Origin: Armatimonadota bacterium | Lineage (GTDB): Bacteria > Armatimonadota > Abditibacteriia > CG2-30-59-28 | Assembly (NCBI GenBank): GCA_016199605.1 | Contig: JACQGJ010000447.1 | Span: forward strand, 1-5,199 | Length of the DNA stretch: 5,199 bases | Direction of reading: 5' to 3' | The notes under the pieces: model-generated | The model's input: only the letters and a program-made list of their open reading frames with translations | What the model was told of the DNA's origin: nothing | Databases searched by the model: none | Position numbers and translations under genes: made by a program | Shown here: positions 1 through 5,199 of the stretch, piece after piece | How positions within the stretch are numbered: the stretch's first letter is position 1 | Layout of the letters: every line of letters begins with the position of its first letter

Positions 1-806
1 TCAATCGTCTTCCTCGCTCCTTCATACTCATCCCCGTCCTTCGGACAGCTCTCGACACCCCAACAGCCTTGATAGCCCGCGTCGACCAGCATGTTGATGA
101 CCTTCGGGATATCGACGGAAGGTTCGTTCCCGTCAGCGGCAAACTCGAAGGTCTTGACGTGCGTTGCCCGCGCATACTTCGCGCACAACTCCCAGCCCTT
201 CTGCTGCATGCCCGGCGCCCAGTTGTTGGTGTCGAAGAGAAGCCCGAGACCGTCGACGGCGTTCAGAATCTTCACCAGATTCGCCGGAATGGGCGAAGGT
301 CCCCAGTGGTTCTCGATCAGAATCTCCAGCCCCTTTTCCCGTCCTCGCGAAACGAGGTCATTGTAACCGTCGACGATAATGCCTAATACATCGTCCGGCA
401 TCTCCGCCGGTCCGCCCGCGTCGATGCGCACTTGCCGGGCACCCAACTTTGATGCGATTTCCAGCCAACGGTAGGCCAGCGTCCGGTTTGCCAATCGCGC
501 TGTCTCCGTTAGCTCATAGATATGCGCGCCATCGATGGCAATGCATCCAAAGGGAAGTCCCGCTTCGTCCGCCGCGGCTTTGACTCGTGCGATGTACTCA
601 TCGTCTCGTGCCGGAAGCCGCGCATTCTCGGGATCGGAGCCTGCCTTCTTCACTGTCTCCGCATCTTGCACTCCCGCGAGGTGCGCGTTCCAGGGATCGA
701 GGTACGTGCAGCCCAACTCCTTGCAGTCGGTGATGAACTGGAACATATCCTGTTTGCCTTCAGCGAGCAAACGGTGAAAGCTGAAAGAACAGATACTCAG
801 GTCCAT
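1..806 (-). CDS. Xylose-isomerase-like TIM-barrel protein (sugar phosphate isomerase/epimerase family), C-terminus cut by window edge
   Basis: The frame is open from the ATG at 806 to the left edge, giving 268 residues with no stop, so the C-terminus lies outside; relatives are usually about 270-300 residues, so little should be missing. Family (AP_endonuc_2 fold) members are cytoplasmic metal-dependent enzymes that isomerise or epimerise sugars and related polyols. The four metal ligands of the D-tagatose-3-epimerase type can be placed: E165 in IENHWG, D192 in FDTNNW, H216 in HVKTFEF and E252 in WGVESC; their spacing agrees with that enzyme within a few residues. The N-terminus (MDLSICSFSFHR) has no signal peptide and starts directly with a beta-strand typical of the fold. 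GGGAG lies 6 nt before the ATG and supports this start. The position three after the metal-binding Asp is Asn (N195), where ketose 3-epimerases have His, so the substrate cannot be named. Placement downstream of glycoside hydrolases suggests sugar or polyol catabolism, which is inference. Fold and family are confident; the reaction is not. Confidence 0.88.
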   Translation of the reverse strand, partial: MDLSICSFSFHRLLAEGKQDMFQFITDCKELGCTYLDPWNAHLAGVQDAETVKKAGSDPENARLPARDDEYIARVKAAADEAGLPFGCIAIDGAHIYELTETARLANRTLAYRWLEIASKLGARQVRIDAGGPAEMPDDVLGIIVDGYNDLVSRGREKGLEILIENHWGPSPIPANLVKILNAVDGLGLLFDTNNWAPGMQQKGWELCAKYARATHVKTFEFAADGNEPSVDIPKVINMLVDAGYQGCWGVESCPKDGDEYEGARKTI

Positions 807-812
807 GGGTTT

Positions 813-817
813 CTCCC
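813..817 (-). promoter_or_regulatory. Ribosome binding site of the isomerase-like gene
   Basis: On the minus strand GGGAG is followed by 6 nt (AAACCC) and then the ATG at 806. It supports that ATG as the start and shows that the gene is translated independently of the degenerate gene upstream. Confidence 0.6.
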
Positions 818-895
818 GGAAAGGTGATTCGCAATACTTCGGGTTGATTATTCAACTTGTCGGGCAGCACGAACCTTTGGGCAGTTGTGTCACCG

Positions 896-1148
896 TTATG
901 CCTCTCTGATCCAGGCCTCATCGGTTGGGTAATTGAAGCGTGTATCACAGTGTTCAAGCAAATGCGCGAACCCAATGATGAGCGGAACGCGGTCCGTGTG
1001 AGCAAGGTAGGCGGGAAACTTGTGAACTTGGGTGGCACGATCATTCTCGTCCACCACGCAGCCTGGTACAGCGCCAAATGAGGCTCGAATCTGGCAAGCT
1101 TGGCGACACGACCGATCGGTCCCTGAAGTAGAGTCGGACCTTATCCAT
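896..1148 (-). pseudogene. Probable decayed retropepsin-like aspartic protease gene, partner of the DUF5678 gene
   Basis: An ATG at 1148 overlaps the DUF5678 stop in ATGGATAA, an arrangement typical of a coupled second gene. Its frame gives only 35 residues (MDKVRLYFRDRSVVSPSLPD...) and stops at 1041. From about 1078 a different frame continues for 60 residues to a TAA at 896 and looks protein-like: it contains FPAYLAHTDR, then VPLIIGFAHLLE, then a Phe-Asn-Tyr-Pro and Glu-Ala-Trp-Ile ending. The VPLIIG-hydrophobic-LLE pattern resembles the C-terminal half of small bacterial retropepsin-like proteins, which end with a P-L-I/L-G-x-x-x-hydrophobic stretch and are often encoded next to DUF5678 genes. 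No Asp-Ser/Thr-Gly-Ala motif is visible in any frame between 1044 and 1148, so the catalytic half seems deleted as well as frameshifted. The family call comes from pattern memory and is moderate to weak; the frame break is seen directly. An alternative is a short unrelated 35-residue gene followed by non-coding DNA. Confidence 0.42.
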
Positions 1149-1380
1149 AGATGGCGGAAGCGCTTTCCACGAATTCCACGTAGATCTCCTCCGGCTTCCG
1201 GCCGGTCTTTCTGGCGGCGCGCTGCTCGACCCGACCCAAGTGAAGGCCGGCAGCAACGACGGTCTGATCCACAATGGCCACCCACAGGTCTTCGTATTGT
1301 CCGTGCAGTTCCGCGCTGTGCTCGCGAGCCCAACGCATGTCAGCACGGTACGATGGGGGAATCATGGCTTTTGTTGCCAT
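1141..1380 (-). CDS. DUF5678-type small protein
   Basis: A 79-residue protein of unknown function. Residues about 17-79 match the DUF5678 pattern: a short acidic helix (WAREHSAELHGQYED), the core strand WVAIVDQTVVAAG in which the Trp-Val-Ala-Ile-Val and following Val-Val-x-x-Gly are characteristic, a helix with basic residues (GRVEQRAARKTGRKPEE), and a final strand (IYVEFV). Such proteins are small, cytoplasmic, and often encoded immediately before a retropepsin-like protein, as appears to be the case here. The ATG at 1380 is chosen over a GTG one codon upstream because AAGGAG lies 7 nt before it. A sigma-70-like promoter lies about 90 nt upstream, so the gene probably has its own transcript and is not simply part of the hydrolase operon. 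A structural role or a toxin-antitoxin-like role has no support from the sequence itself. Confidence 0.75.
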   Translation of the reverse strand: MATKAMIPPSYRADMRWAREHSAELHGQYEDLWVAIVDQTVVAAGLHLGRVEQRAARKTGRKPEEIYVEFVESASAIYG

Positions 1381-1387
1381 CACCTAT

Positions 1388-1393
1388 CTCCTT
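1388..1393 (-). promoter_or_regulatory. Ribosome binding site of the DUF5678 gene
   Basis: AAGGAG on the minus strand stands 7 nt before the ATG at 1380. This spacing favours ATG over the adjacent upstream GTG codon (1381-1383) as the start. Confidence 0.7.
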
Positions 1394-1467
1394 CACTAAG
1401 TTCGTGTGGAGCCAACACACATTGAACGTCGCACGCAGGTCGTCCAAAACCTGAACTCACGCTCAAG

Positions 1468-1496
1468 AAGATAGTCGCTTCGCAACAAGACGTCAA
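1468..1496 (-). promoter_or_regulatory. Putative sigma-70-type promoter for the DUF5678 unit
   Basis: The minus strand shows TTGACG (1496-1491, 5 of 6 match to the -35 consensus), a 17-nt spacer, and TATCTT (1473-1468, 4 of 6 match to the -10 consensus). It lies in the 135-nt spacer between the stop of the 961-codon gene and the DUF5678 start, which would give a leader of about 80 nt. The leader contains only small stems, for example GTGTG/CACAC at 1404-1420, and no recognisable riboswitch. The optimal spacing is the best argument; bacterial promoters called by eye are often false. Confidence 0.4.
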
Positions 1497-1510
1497 GTGC
1501 CAGAGGGCAC
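1497..1510 (-). other. Short hairpin just after the stop of the large secreted-protein gene
   Basis: GTGCC and GGCAC can pair around a 4-nt loop (CTCT), 5 nt after the TGA at 1518-1516. It could protect or weakly terminate the hydrolase transcript. It is not a canonical terminator because the stem has only 5 pairs and no run of T follows; the candidate -35 box starts directly at its foot. Confidence 0.25.
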
Positions 1511-1515
1511 GCGTG

Positions 1516-4401
1516 TCACCGCTCACCCCACACCTCCACCTCCGCGAGCGTCAACAGGTTCCCAGCGTCGCGTTCGCCAAAGGCGAAGCGAAGGTAGCGC
1601 CAACGGCCTTTCAACGAGCAATAGTAGTCAGGCGCGTCGGGATTGGCCGGTTGTTTCTCAGAAGTGGCGAGAGTCTCCCACGACTTCCCGTCGAGGCTGC
1701 CTTGCGCGGTGGTCGCAGGCAATTGGCCACTGTGCCAGAGAATCGCTCGGTTCAGGTTGCACGGCTGTGTGAAGTCGAAGGTAAGGTCAACCGGCTGCGG
1801 TGTCTTCCATGTCACCACCCAGGGCGACAGATCGCACGGGCCGACCCAGCGGCCCAAGACCCGGCCCAGCGCGGCAGTCTTGCGGTTGGTCAGATGGCCC
1901 TTCTGAAACGGAATCTCGCCACCCGCCGTCCCCTCGTCACCCGTGCCGTCGGGCCACACACCGAAGGTGTAACTACCCCGCAAGCCCGCGTTGCGTTGAG
2001 TCACCGGAACGTTTTCCTCAAAGACGAGATGGTTGCCGGTCAGACATTCGCCGGGAGGTTCGGGCACATCCACTGTTTTGAGCGGTGGAAACTTGAAGCG
2101 CCAGATGTCGCGCCCTTGCTTGACGTTCGCCCCGCGTAGCAGATTCTTGAAAAACCCAACCCAGCGTTCATCCTCGGGCGCACTGGCTGTGAACGGGTTG
2201 AAAGCAAAGGTGATGACTCGTCCCTTGCCGAGCGGGTTGATGACGATGGCCGGTGGTCCATCTTGATAGGTCGCGGCGGCACCGGCTGCACCAGAGATAG
2301 CGATGTCAAAGCCGACTGCCTCGGCTGCCAACGTTTCCGGCCCCGCTGTGCCGAGGGCGCTGGACTTCGTCAGCTTGACGGGCGTTCCTTCGGAACGCTT
2401 GCTCACGAGCCGCGCCCCGAGCAATCGCTCGCGCGCCGCCAGCGGCATTGTGCCGTCAATGTCAAACGTAAACGCCTCCGGGTCGCCGCAAACCAAAGTG
2501 CCTCCCGCCTTCACCCAGGCTTCGAGCTTGTTGCGCACGGAGCCGCGCTCGTACTTTGCGAAGGGCACCACGATGAGCTTGTACCTGTTGAGCGATTTCG
2601 TTCCTCGATCGATCTGCCGGTCGTCCACAAACTCAAACCATGTTCGACACAACGGGCCGAGGAGACAGTAAGCAGAAAGCATCTCCATGGGGAGGGGCGC
2701 TTCGCCGTTGATCGACAACGAATCGGAGGAGAACAGGATCGCCGTATCGGGATCGGTTGGGATGCGAACGCGATTCATCTTCACCATCCGGTCGCAGATT
2801 TCGAGCAAGGCCCGCCAGCGCGCAGGAGAAGAGTATTTGTGATGGTTTAGCTCGCGGTCGAACCACTCCACTGCCAGCAGGAAGATGCCGCTGCCGCCGT
2901 TGCGGATAACCTGACTGAATCGCTCCCGCACGTGTTCCGGTGTTGGTGAGCCGGCGTAGTCGCAGCACTGCACGGTGGCGAAAACCGGCCTGCCGCCCAA
3001 GTCCACAAGGCACTTGGTGGCATAGCCGACCTGCACTTTGCTCACCAGGCGATTGCCCGTAATCTCGTTGATAGCCTGCCCGACGACGATGTCGAAGGAG
3101 TTGCCCCACGCGCTGTAGTCATCGGCGGAGACCGAGCCTACGGGGTCAACGCTCACAAGCTGCATCTTCGGGTTGACTGCCTTCACCGCATCGTGCAGTT
3201 GCCGGTACCGCTCCGTCAACCGGTCTGCCACCCAGCGACGGTAGGCAATCCAACGGAATGGGTTAGTGTCGTTGTCAGAATCCGGCATCCCGTACCGGCC
3301 AAAGCCATAGTTGCGGCGTATCTCCTCGTCAGCCGCGTTGACGTATTCGTAGCGCGCCTCCTTTGGCACGGCCCGAATCGCCTGCTCGAACACCTCATCA
3401 CCTGCGAATACTCCCCACAAACCTCTTCCGCCGTACTTCTCGACGAGCGAACGTCCACTTTCCGCGAACGCTTTGGTGACACCGGGATCAAGAAGCCAAG
3501 CGCGCTTCGCATCGCCCTTACCGATCGCTCTCAGCGAATCCTCACCGACGCTCGGAGTCAGCATATACTTGACCCCATATCGCTCGCACTCCTCCGGGCG
3601 TTGCATCGCCACGAGGTGGTACTTCGCCATTTCCTCATACTGTTCTTTCAGCACCCAGCGGTGTCCGTGTTTGAGGGCATAGCTGCGGAACCCGTCCTGG
3701 TCATTGGCATTGTAGCCCCAATACGGGATTTCCCTGCACAGGCCAGGTTGGTTCGTCAGCAACTCCTCAAAGAGCGGGTCGGGTACTTTGAACCAATTCG
3801 TTGGTTTCGGGATGCCAGTTGGCTCATAGTCAGTCGGCTGCTTGCCCAATTCCAGTTGCGCCGCGTCGAGCCAGACTTTCCCGGTCACGTCGGGCATCAG
3901 CATGATGATGACCTGATATAGCGACGAGGACGGAAGTGTGACTGTCACCTGCCGGCGCGTCCAGTCACCGGTTGCCCCTGCCGGGTGCGCCCACTGTTCC
4001 CACGTCCAGCCGTTGTTGATGATGCCGATGCCTACGCCGCCGGGATTGCTCAGGTTCTCCGTCTTCATCATCACCGACAGCGTATACGTCTCCCCGGCTT
4101 TTCCGGCCACTGTCTGGCGGATGATGATGTAGCCGTTATCGCCGGCGCCGCCCGGCACTGGTTTGGCATCGCTCAGCCGAAGACCCAACTCTCCGTGGTA
4201 GCTGACCCCATCATCGAGGACAACGGATCCATCCGCCTTTGTGACGGCCCACCCGACCGCCTCCCGTTCGCTGCGCCGAACCTCGAAACTCGAATTGGAC
4301 AACAGGTTGCGCCTGTCCTCGGCGGCGTCTGTTCTCAGGACAAGGGACACGATCACCCAAACGCATCCGATACCCAGTCGCACTACACCGTTCATTACCA
4401 T
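1516..4401 (-). CDS. Secreted multidomain protein: N-terminal carbohydrate-binding domain, GH42-like TIM barrel, trimerisation-like domain, C-terminal discoidin-like domain
   Basis: 961 codons from the first ATG. Residues 1-27 form a signal peptide: a hydrophobic core (VVRLGIGCVWVIVSLVL) and a likely cleavage near T-D-A-A; export to the periplasm or beyond is expected. Residues about 32-194 look like a CBM4/9-type jelly roll (NLLSNSSFE, GWAVTKADGS, ETYTLSVMMKTE, KVWLDAAQLELG). Residues about 200-545 read as a (beta/alpha)8 barrel: LWGVFAGDEVFE at 328-339 gives a candidate beta-4 acid/base E336, and GIFLLAVEWFD at 505-515 would be beta-8. The expected beta-7 nucleophile lies in RPVFATVQCCDY (471-482), where Gln478 stands in place of Glu. 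Residues about 550-760 resemble the GATase-like trimerisation domain of GH42 (KLIVVPF, LEAWVKAGGTLV, GKGRVITFAFNPF). Residues about 868-958 resemble an F5/8 type C domain (SLDGKSWETL, RWRYLRFAF, LAEVEVWGE). It is probably a glycoside hydrolase or a catalytically altered sugar-binding relative; substrate unknown. It is coupled to the upstream GH127-like gene. Confidence 0.82.
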   Translation of the reverse strand: MVMNGVVRLGIGCVWVIVSLVLRTDAAEDRRNLLSNSSFEVRRSEREAVGWAVTKADGSVVLDDGVSYHGELGLRLSDAKPVPGGAGDNGYIIIRQTVAGKAGETYTLSVMMKTENLSNPGGVGIGIINNGWTWEQWAHPAGATGDWTRRQVTVTLPSSSLYQVIIMLMPDVTGKVWLDAAQLELGKQPTDYEPTGIPKPTNWFKVPDPLFEELLTNQPGLCREIPYWGYNANDQDGFRSYALKHGHRWVLKEQYEEMAKYHLVAMQRPEECERYGVKYMLTPSVGEDSLRAIGKGDAKRAWLLDPGVTKAFAESGRSLVEKYGGRGLWGVFAGDEVFEQAIRAVPKEARYEYVNAADEEIRRNYGFGRYGMPDSDNDTNPFRWIAYRRWVADRLTERYRQLHDAVKAVNPKMQLVSVDPVGSVSADDYSAWGNSFDIVVGQAINEITGNRLVSKVQVGYATKCLVDLGGRPVFATVQCCDYAGSPTPEHVRERFSQVIRNGGSGIFLLAVEWFDRELNHHKYSSPARWRALLEICDRMVKMNRVRIPTDPDTAILFSSDSLSINGEAPLPMEMLSAYCLLGPLCRTWFEFVDDRQIDRGTKSLNRYKLIVVPFAKYERGSVRNKLEAWVKAGGTLVCGDPEAFTFDIDGTMPLAARERLLGARLVSKRSEGTPVKLTKSSALGTAGPETLAAEAVGFDIAISGAAGAAATYQDGPPAIVINPLGKGRVITFAFNPFTASAPEDERWVGFFKNLLRGANVKQGRDIWRFKFPPLKTVDVPEPPGECLTGNHLVFEENVPVTQRNAGLRGSYTFGVWPDGTGDEGTAGGEIPFQKGHLTNRKTAALGRVLGRWVGPCDLSPWVVTWKTPQPVDLTFDFTQPCNLNRAILWHSGQLPATTAQGSLDGKSWETLATSEKQPANPDAPDYYCSLKGRWRYLRFAFGERDAGNLLTLAEVEVWGER

Positions 4402-4404
4402 TCA

Positions 4405-4410
4405 CCTCCT
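4405..4410 (-). promoter_or_regulatory. Strong ribosome binding site overlapping the upstream stop codon; decides between two starts
   Basis: AGGAGG on the minus strand contains most of the TAG stop (4411-4409) of the GH127-like gene. It is only 3 nt from the ATG at 4401 but 9 nt from the in-frame ATG at 4395. The second spacing is more usual, so the real N-terminus may be MNGVVRLG, two residues shorter; the signal peptide is unaffected. The overlap implies translational coupling. Confidence 0.7.
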
Positions 4411-5199
4411 ACCAGTAGATCGCCTGATCCGGGACAAACCTGGTTGCCTTCCGCCACAGGGTCTCAGAGCCACGGTAGTGGTTCCGTTGATACAGCGGAC
4501 AATGTGTTCCCTGTGGGTCGATGTAGACGACGTCATTTCCCTTGCGGACAAGAGTGTACCGGTCCTTCTCGATCCACACCTGCTCCGTCCGTTCGGCAAT
4601 GGGGAAAGTCAGGGTGGCCACCTCGCCTGGTTTGACGGCCCCAACCCGGGCATAGCGTCCCACAAAGCTGAGGGGACGGTCCTGCTCATTGACCAGGCAG
4701 CGCACCTCGTTTGGCTGAACCCACTCCGGGATACGGATGGACAGATTCACCGGCTGTTTGATCTTCACATCAACCTGACCTGTGTAAGGAATGTGGCTGT
4801 TGAGGTCCGCCCACGGGGAAGCCCGGTTCAGCAACAGGTTTATCCGGAGTTCGCCCTCGGCACAGGTCAGGATGTGTTCCCAGATGAAATAGAGGGCTCG
4901 CGTCGCGTTGCCGGTACAGCAGTGCATGATCCCCAGTCCCCAGTCGTTGGCCATTGGCCATCCGGCGAAGGCCCCGACATTCCGTTCCGGCACACGGTCG
5001 CAGCATTGGACCACAGGATCGAATGTCGTGTCTGGCATCGTCGGACCATTGTCGCCGGCGCGATAGGCCCAGTCAGACCGCACAAGCTGACCTTCGGCGA
5101 ACTGGTTGCGGATCCAGCGATCGGCATCATCCCAGTAATCTCCCAGACCGGCGGCGCTGAGTTTCAGCGCCAGGCCAATCATTCCGGCGACCTCGCACA
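4409..5199 (-). CDS. Glycoside hydrolase of GH127 type (DUF1680; beta-L-arabinofuranosidase-like), C-terminal part, N-terminus cut by window edge
   Basis: The frame is open to the right edge, so the ATG at 5182 is internal: five more codons (C-E-V-A-G) precede it. About 262 residues of a protein that is usually 600-700 long are visible. GH127 enzymes remove terminal beta-L-arabinofuranosyl units using a cysteine nucleophile bound to zinc through a Glu-x-Cys and a Cys-Cys motif. Counting from the Met at 5182, the Cys-Cys is at 88-89 in GIMHCCTGNATRALYFIWEH, and the Cys of the Glu-x-Cys lies six residues before that Met, at the very edge, followed by EVAGMIGLALKLS; its Glu lies outside. After the (alpha/alpha)6 barrel comes the beta-sandwich part: ELRINLLLNRASPW (110-123), then VNLSIRIPEWV (145-155), the usual lyVNLf...lRiPeW pattern of the family. 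A second Cys pair (60-61) and the insertion before the catalytic pair are lineage features. No signal can be judged. The stop overlaps the ribosome binding site of the next gene. The GH127 clan is confident; exact specificity is inference, since GH127-like clades act on several sugars. Confidence 0.85.
   Translation of the reverse strand, partial: CEVAGMIGLALKLSAAGLGDYWDDADRWIRNQFAEGQLVRSDWAYRAGDNGPTMPDTTFDPVVQCCDRVPERNVGAFAGWPMANDWGLGIMHCCTGNATRALYFIWEHILTCAEGELRINLLLNRASPWADLNSHIPYTGQVDVKIKQPVNLSIRIPEWVQPNEVRCLVNEQDRPLSFVGRYARVGAVKPGEVATLTFPIAERTEQVWIEKDRYTLVRKGNDVVYIDPQGTHCPLYQRNHYRGSETLWRKATRFVPDQAIYW

Noticed and set aside
843..856. Inverted repeat GTTGA-TTAT-TCAAC in the leader of the isomerase-like gene
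   Set aside because: Only 5 pairs, AT-rich and without a following T run; too short to claim an operator or terminator, though it lies 37 nt upstream of the start codon.
760..1077. Minus-strand open frame of 105 codons between the pseudogene and the isomerase
   Set aside because: It overlaps the pseudogene and the first codons of the isomerase-like gene in another frame, and its translation shows no domain-like pattern.
1384..1515. Spacer examined for riboswitch, attC-like site or insertion-sequence ends
   Set aside because: Only short stems were found; there are no matching terminal repeats, target duplications or conserved integron core sites.
1513..2139. Long plus-strand open frame (208 codons) opposite the large secreted-protein gene
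   Set aside because: Arg/Pro/Ala-rich, low-complexity translation with no domain pattern, lying antisense to well-supported protein sequence; a shadow frame of GC-rich coding DNA.
3193..3921. Plus-strand open frame of 242 codons
   Set aside because: Lies opposite the barrel domain of the 961-codon gene; no ribosome binding site or recognisable motif.
3985..4635. Plus-strand open frame of 216 codons spanning two minus-strand genes
   Set aside because: It crosses the junction of the two coupled minus-strand genes and has an unstructured Pro/Ser/Arg-rich translation.
2962..5018. Shared VQCCD pentapeptide in both the large secreted protein and the GH127-like protein
   Set aside because: The surrounding residues and folds differ, so I take it as chance and not as evidence of common origin.

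Overview
The window is GC-rich bacterial DNA in which every gene I can support lies on the minus strand, so it reads from the right edge to the left. In transcription order it holds: the C-terminal part of a GH127-type (DUF1680) glycoside hydrolase, cut by the right edge; a 961-codon secreted multidomain protein with a GH42-like barrel; a 130-bp spacer with a plausible promoter; a 79-residue DUF5678-type protein; the decayed remains of what looks like a retropepsin-like aspartic protease gene; and a xylose-isomerase-like TIM-barrel protein (sugar phosphate isomerase/epimerase family), cut by the left edge.

The organism is probably an environmental polysaccharide degrader. Large CBM/GH/discoidin-like secreted proteins, GH127-family enzymes, many xylose-isomerase-like proteins and DUF5678 plus aspartic protease pairs occur together in the Planctomycetes/Verrucomicrobia (PVC) group and some other environmental phyla. 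This placement is inferred from gene content only; there is no rRNA or marker gene in the window.

The right-hand half (about 1516-5199) is a sugar-degradation block. The GH127-like stop codon sits inside the Shine-Dalgarno sequence of the 961-codon gene, so the two are almost certainly co-transcribed and translationally coupled. GH127 enzymes release terminal beta-L-arabinofuranose with a zinc-bound cysteine nucleophile, and the visible Cys-Cys motif fits this. The large secreted protein would bind and perhaps cleave or sense an oligosaccharide, but the position where a GH42 nucleophile is expected appears to be Gln. The left-end isomerase/epimerase-like protein could act on a released sugar, although it is separated from the hydrolases by the DUF5678 unit and has its own ribosome binding site.

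The middle (about 896-1500) is a small accessory insertion: promoter, DUF5678 gene, and a partner gene whose start overlaps the DUF5678 stop (ATGGATAA) but whose frame breaks after 35 codons and resumes in another frame without a visible catalytic Asp-Ser/Thr-Gly motif. No RNA genes, CRISPR arrays, insertion sequences or convincing rho-independent terminators were found.
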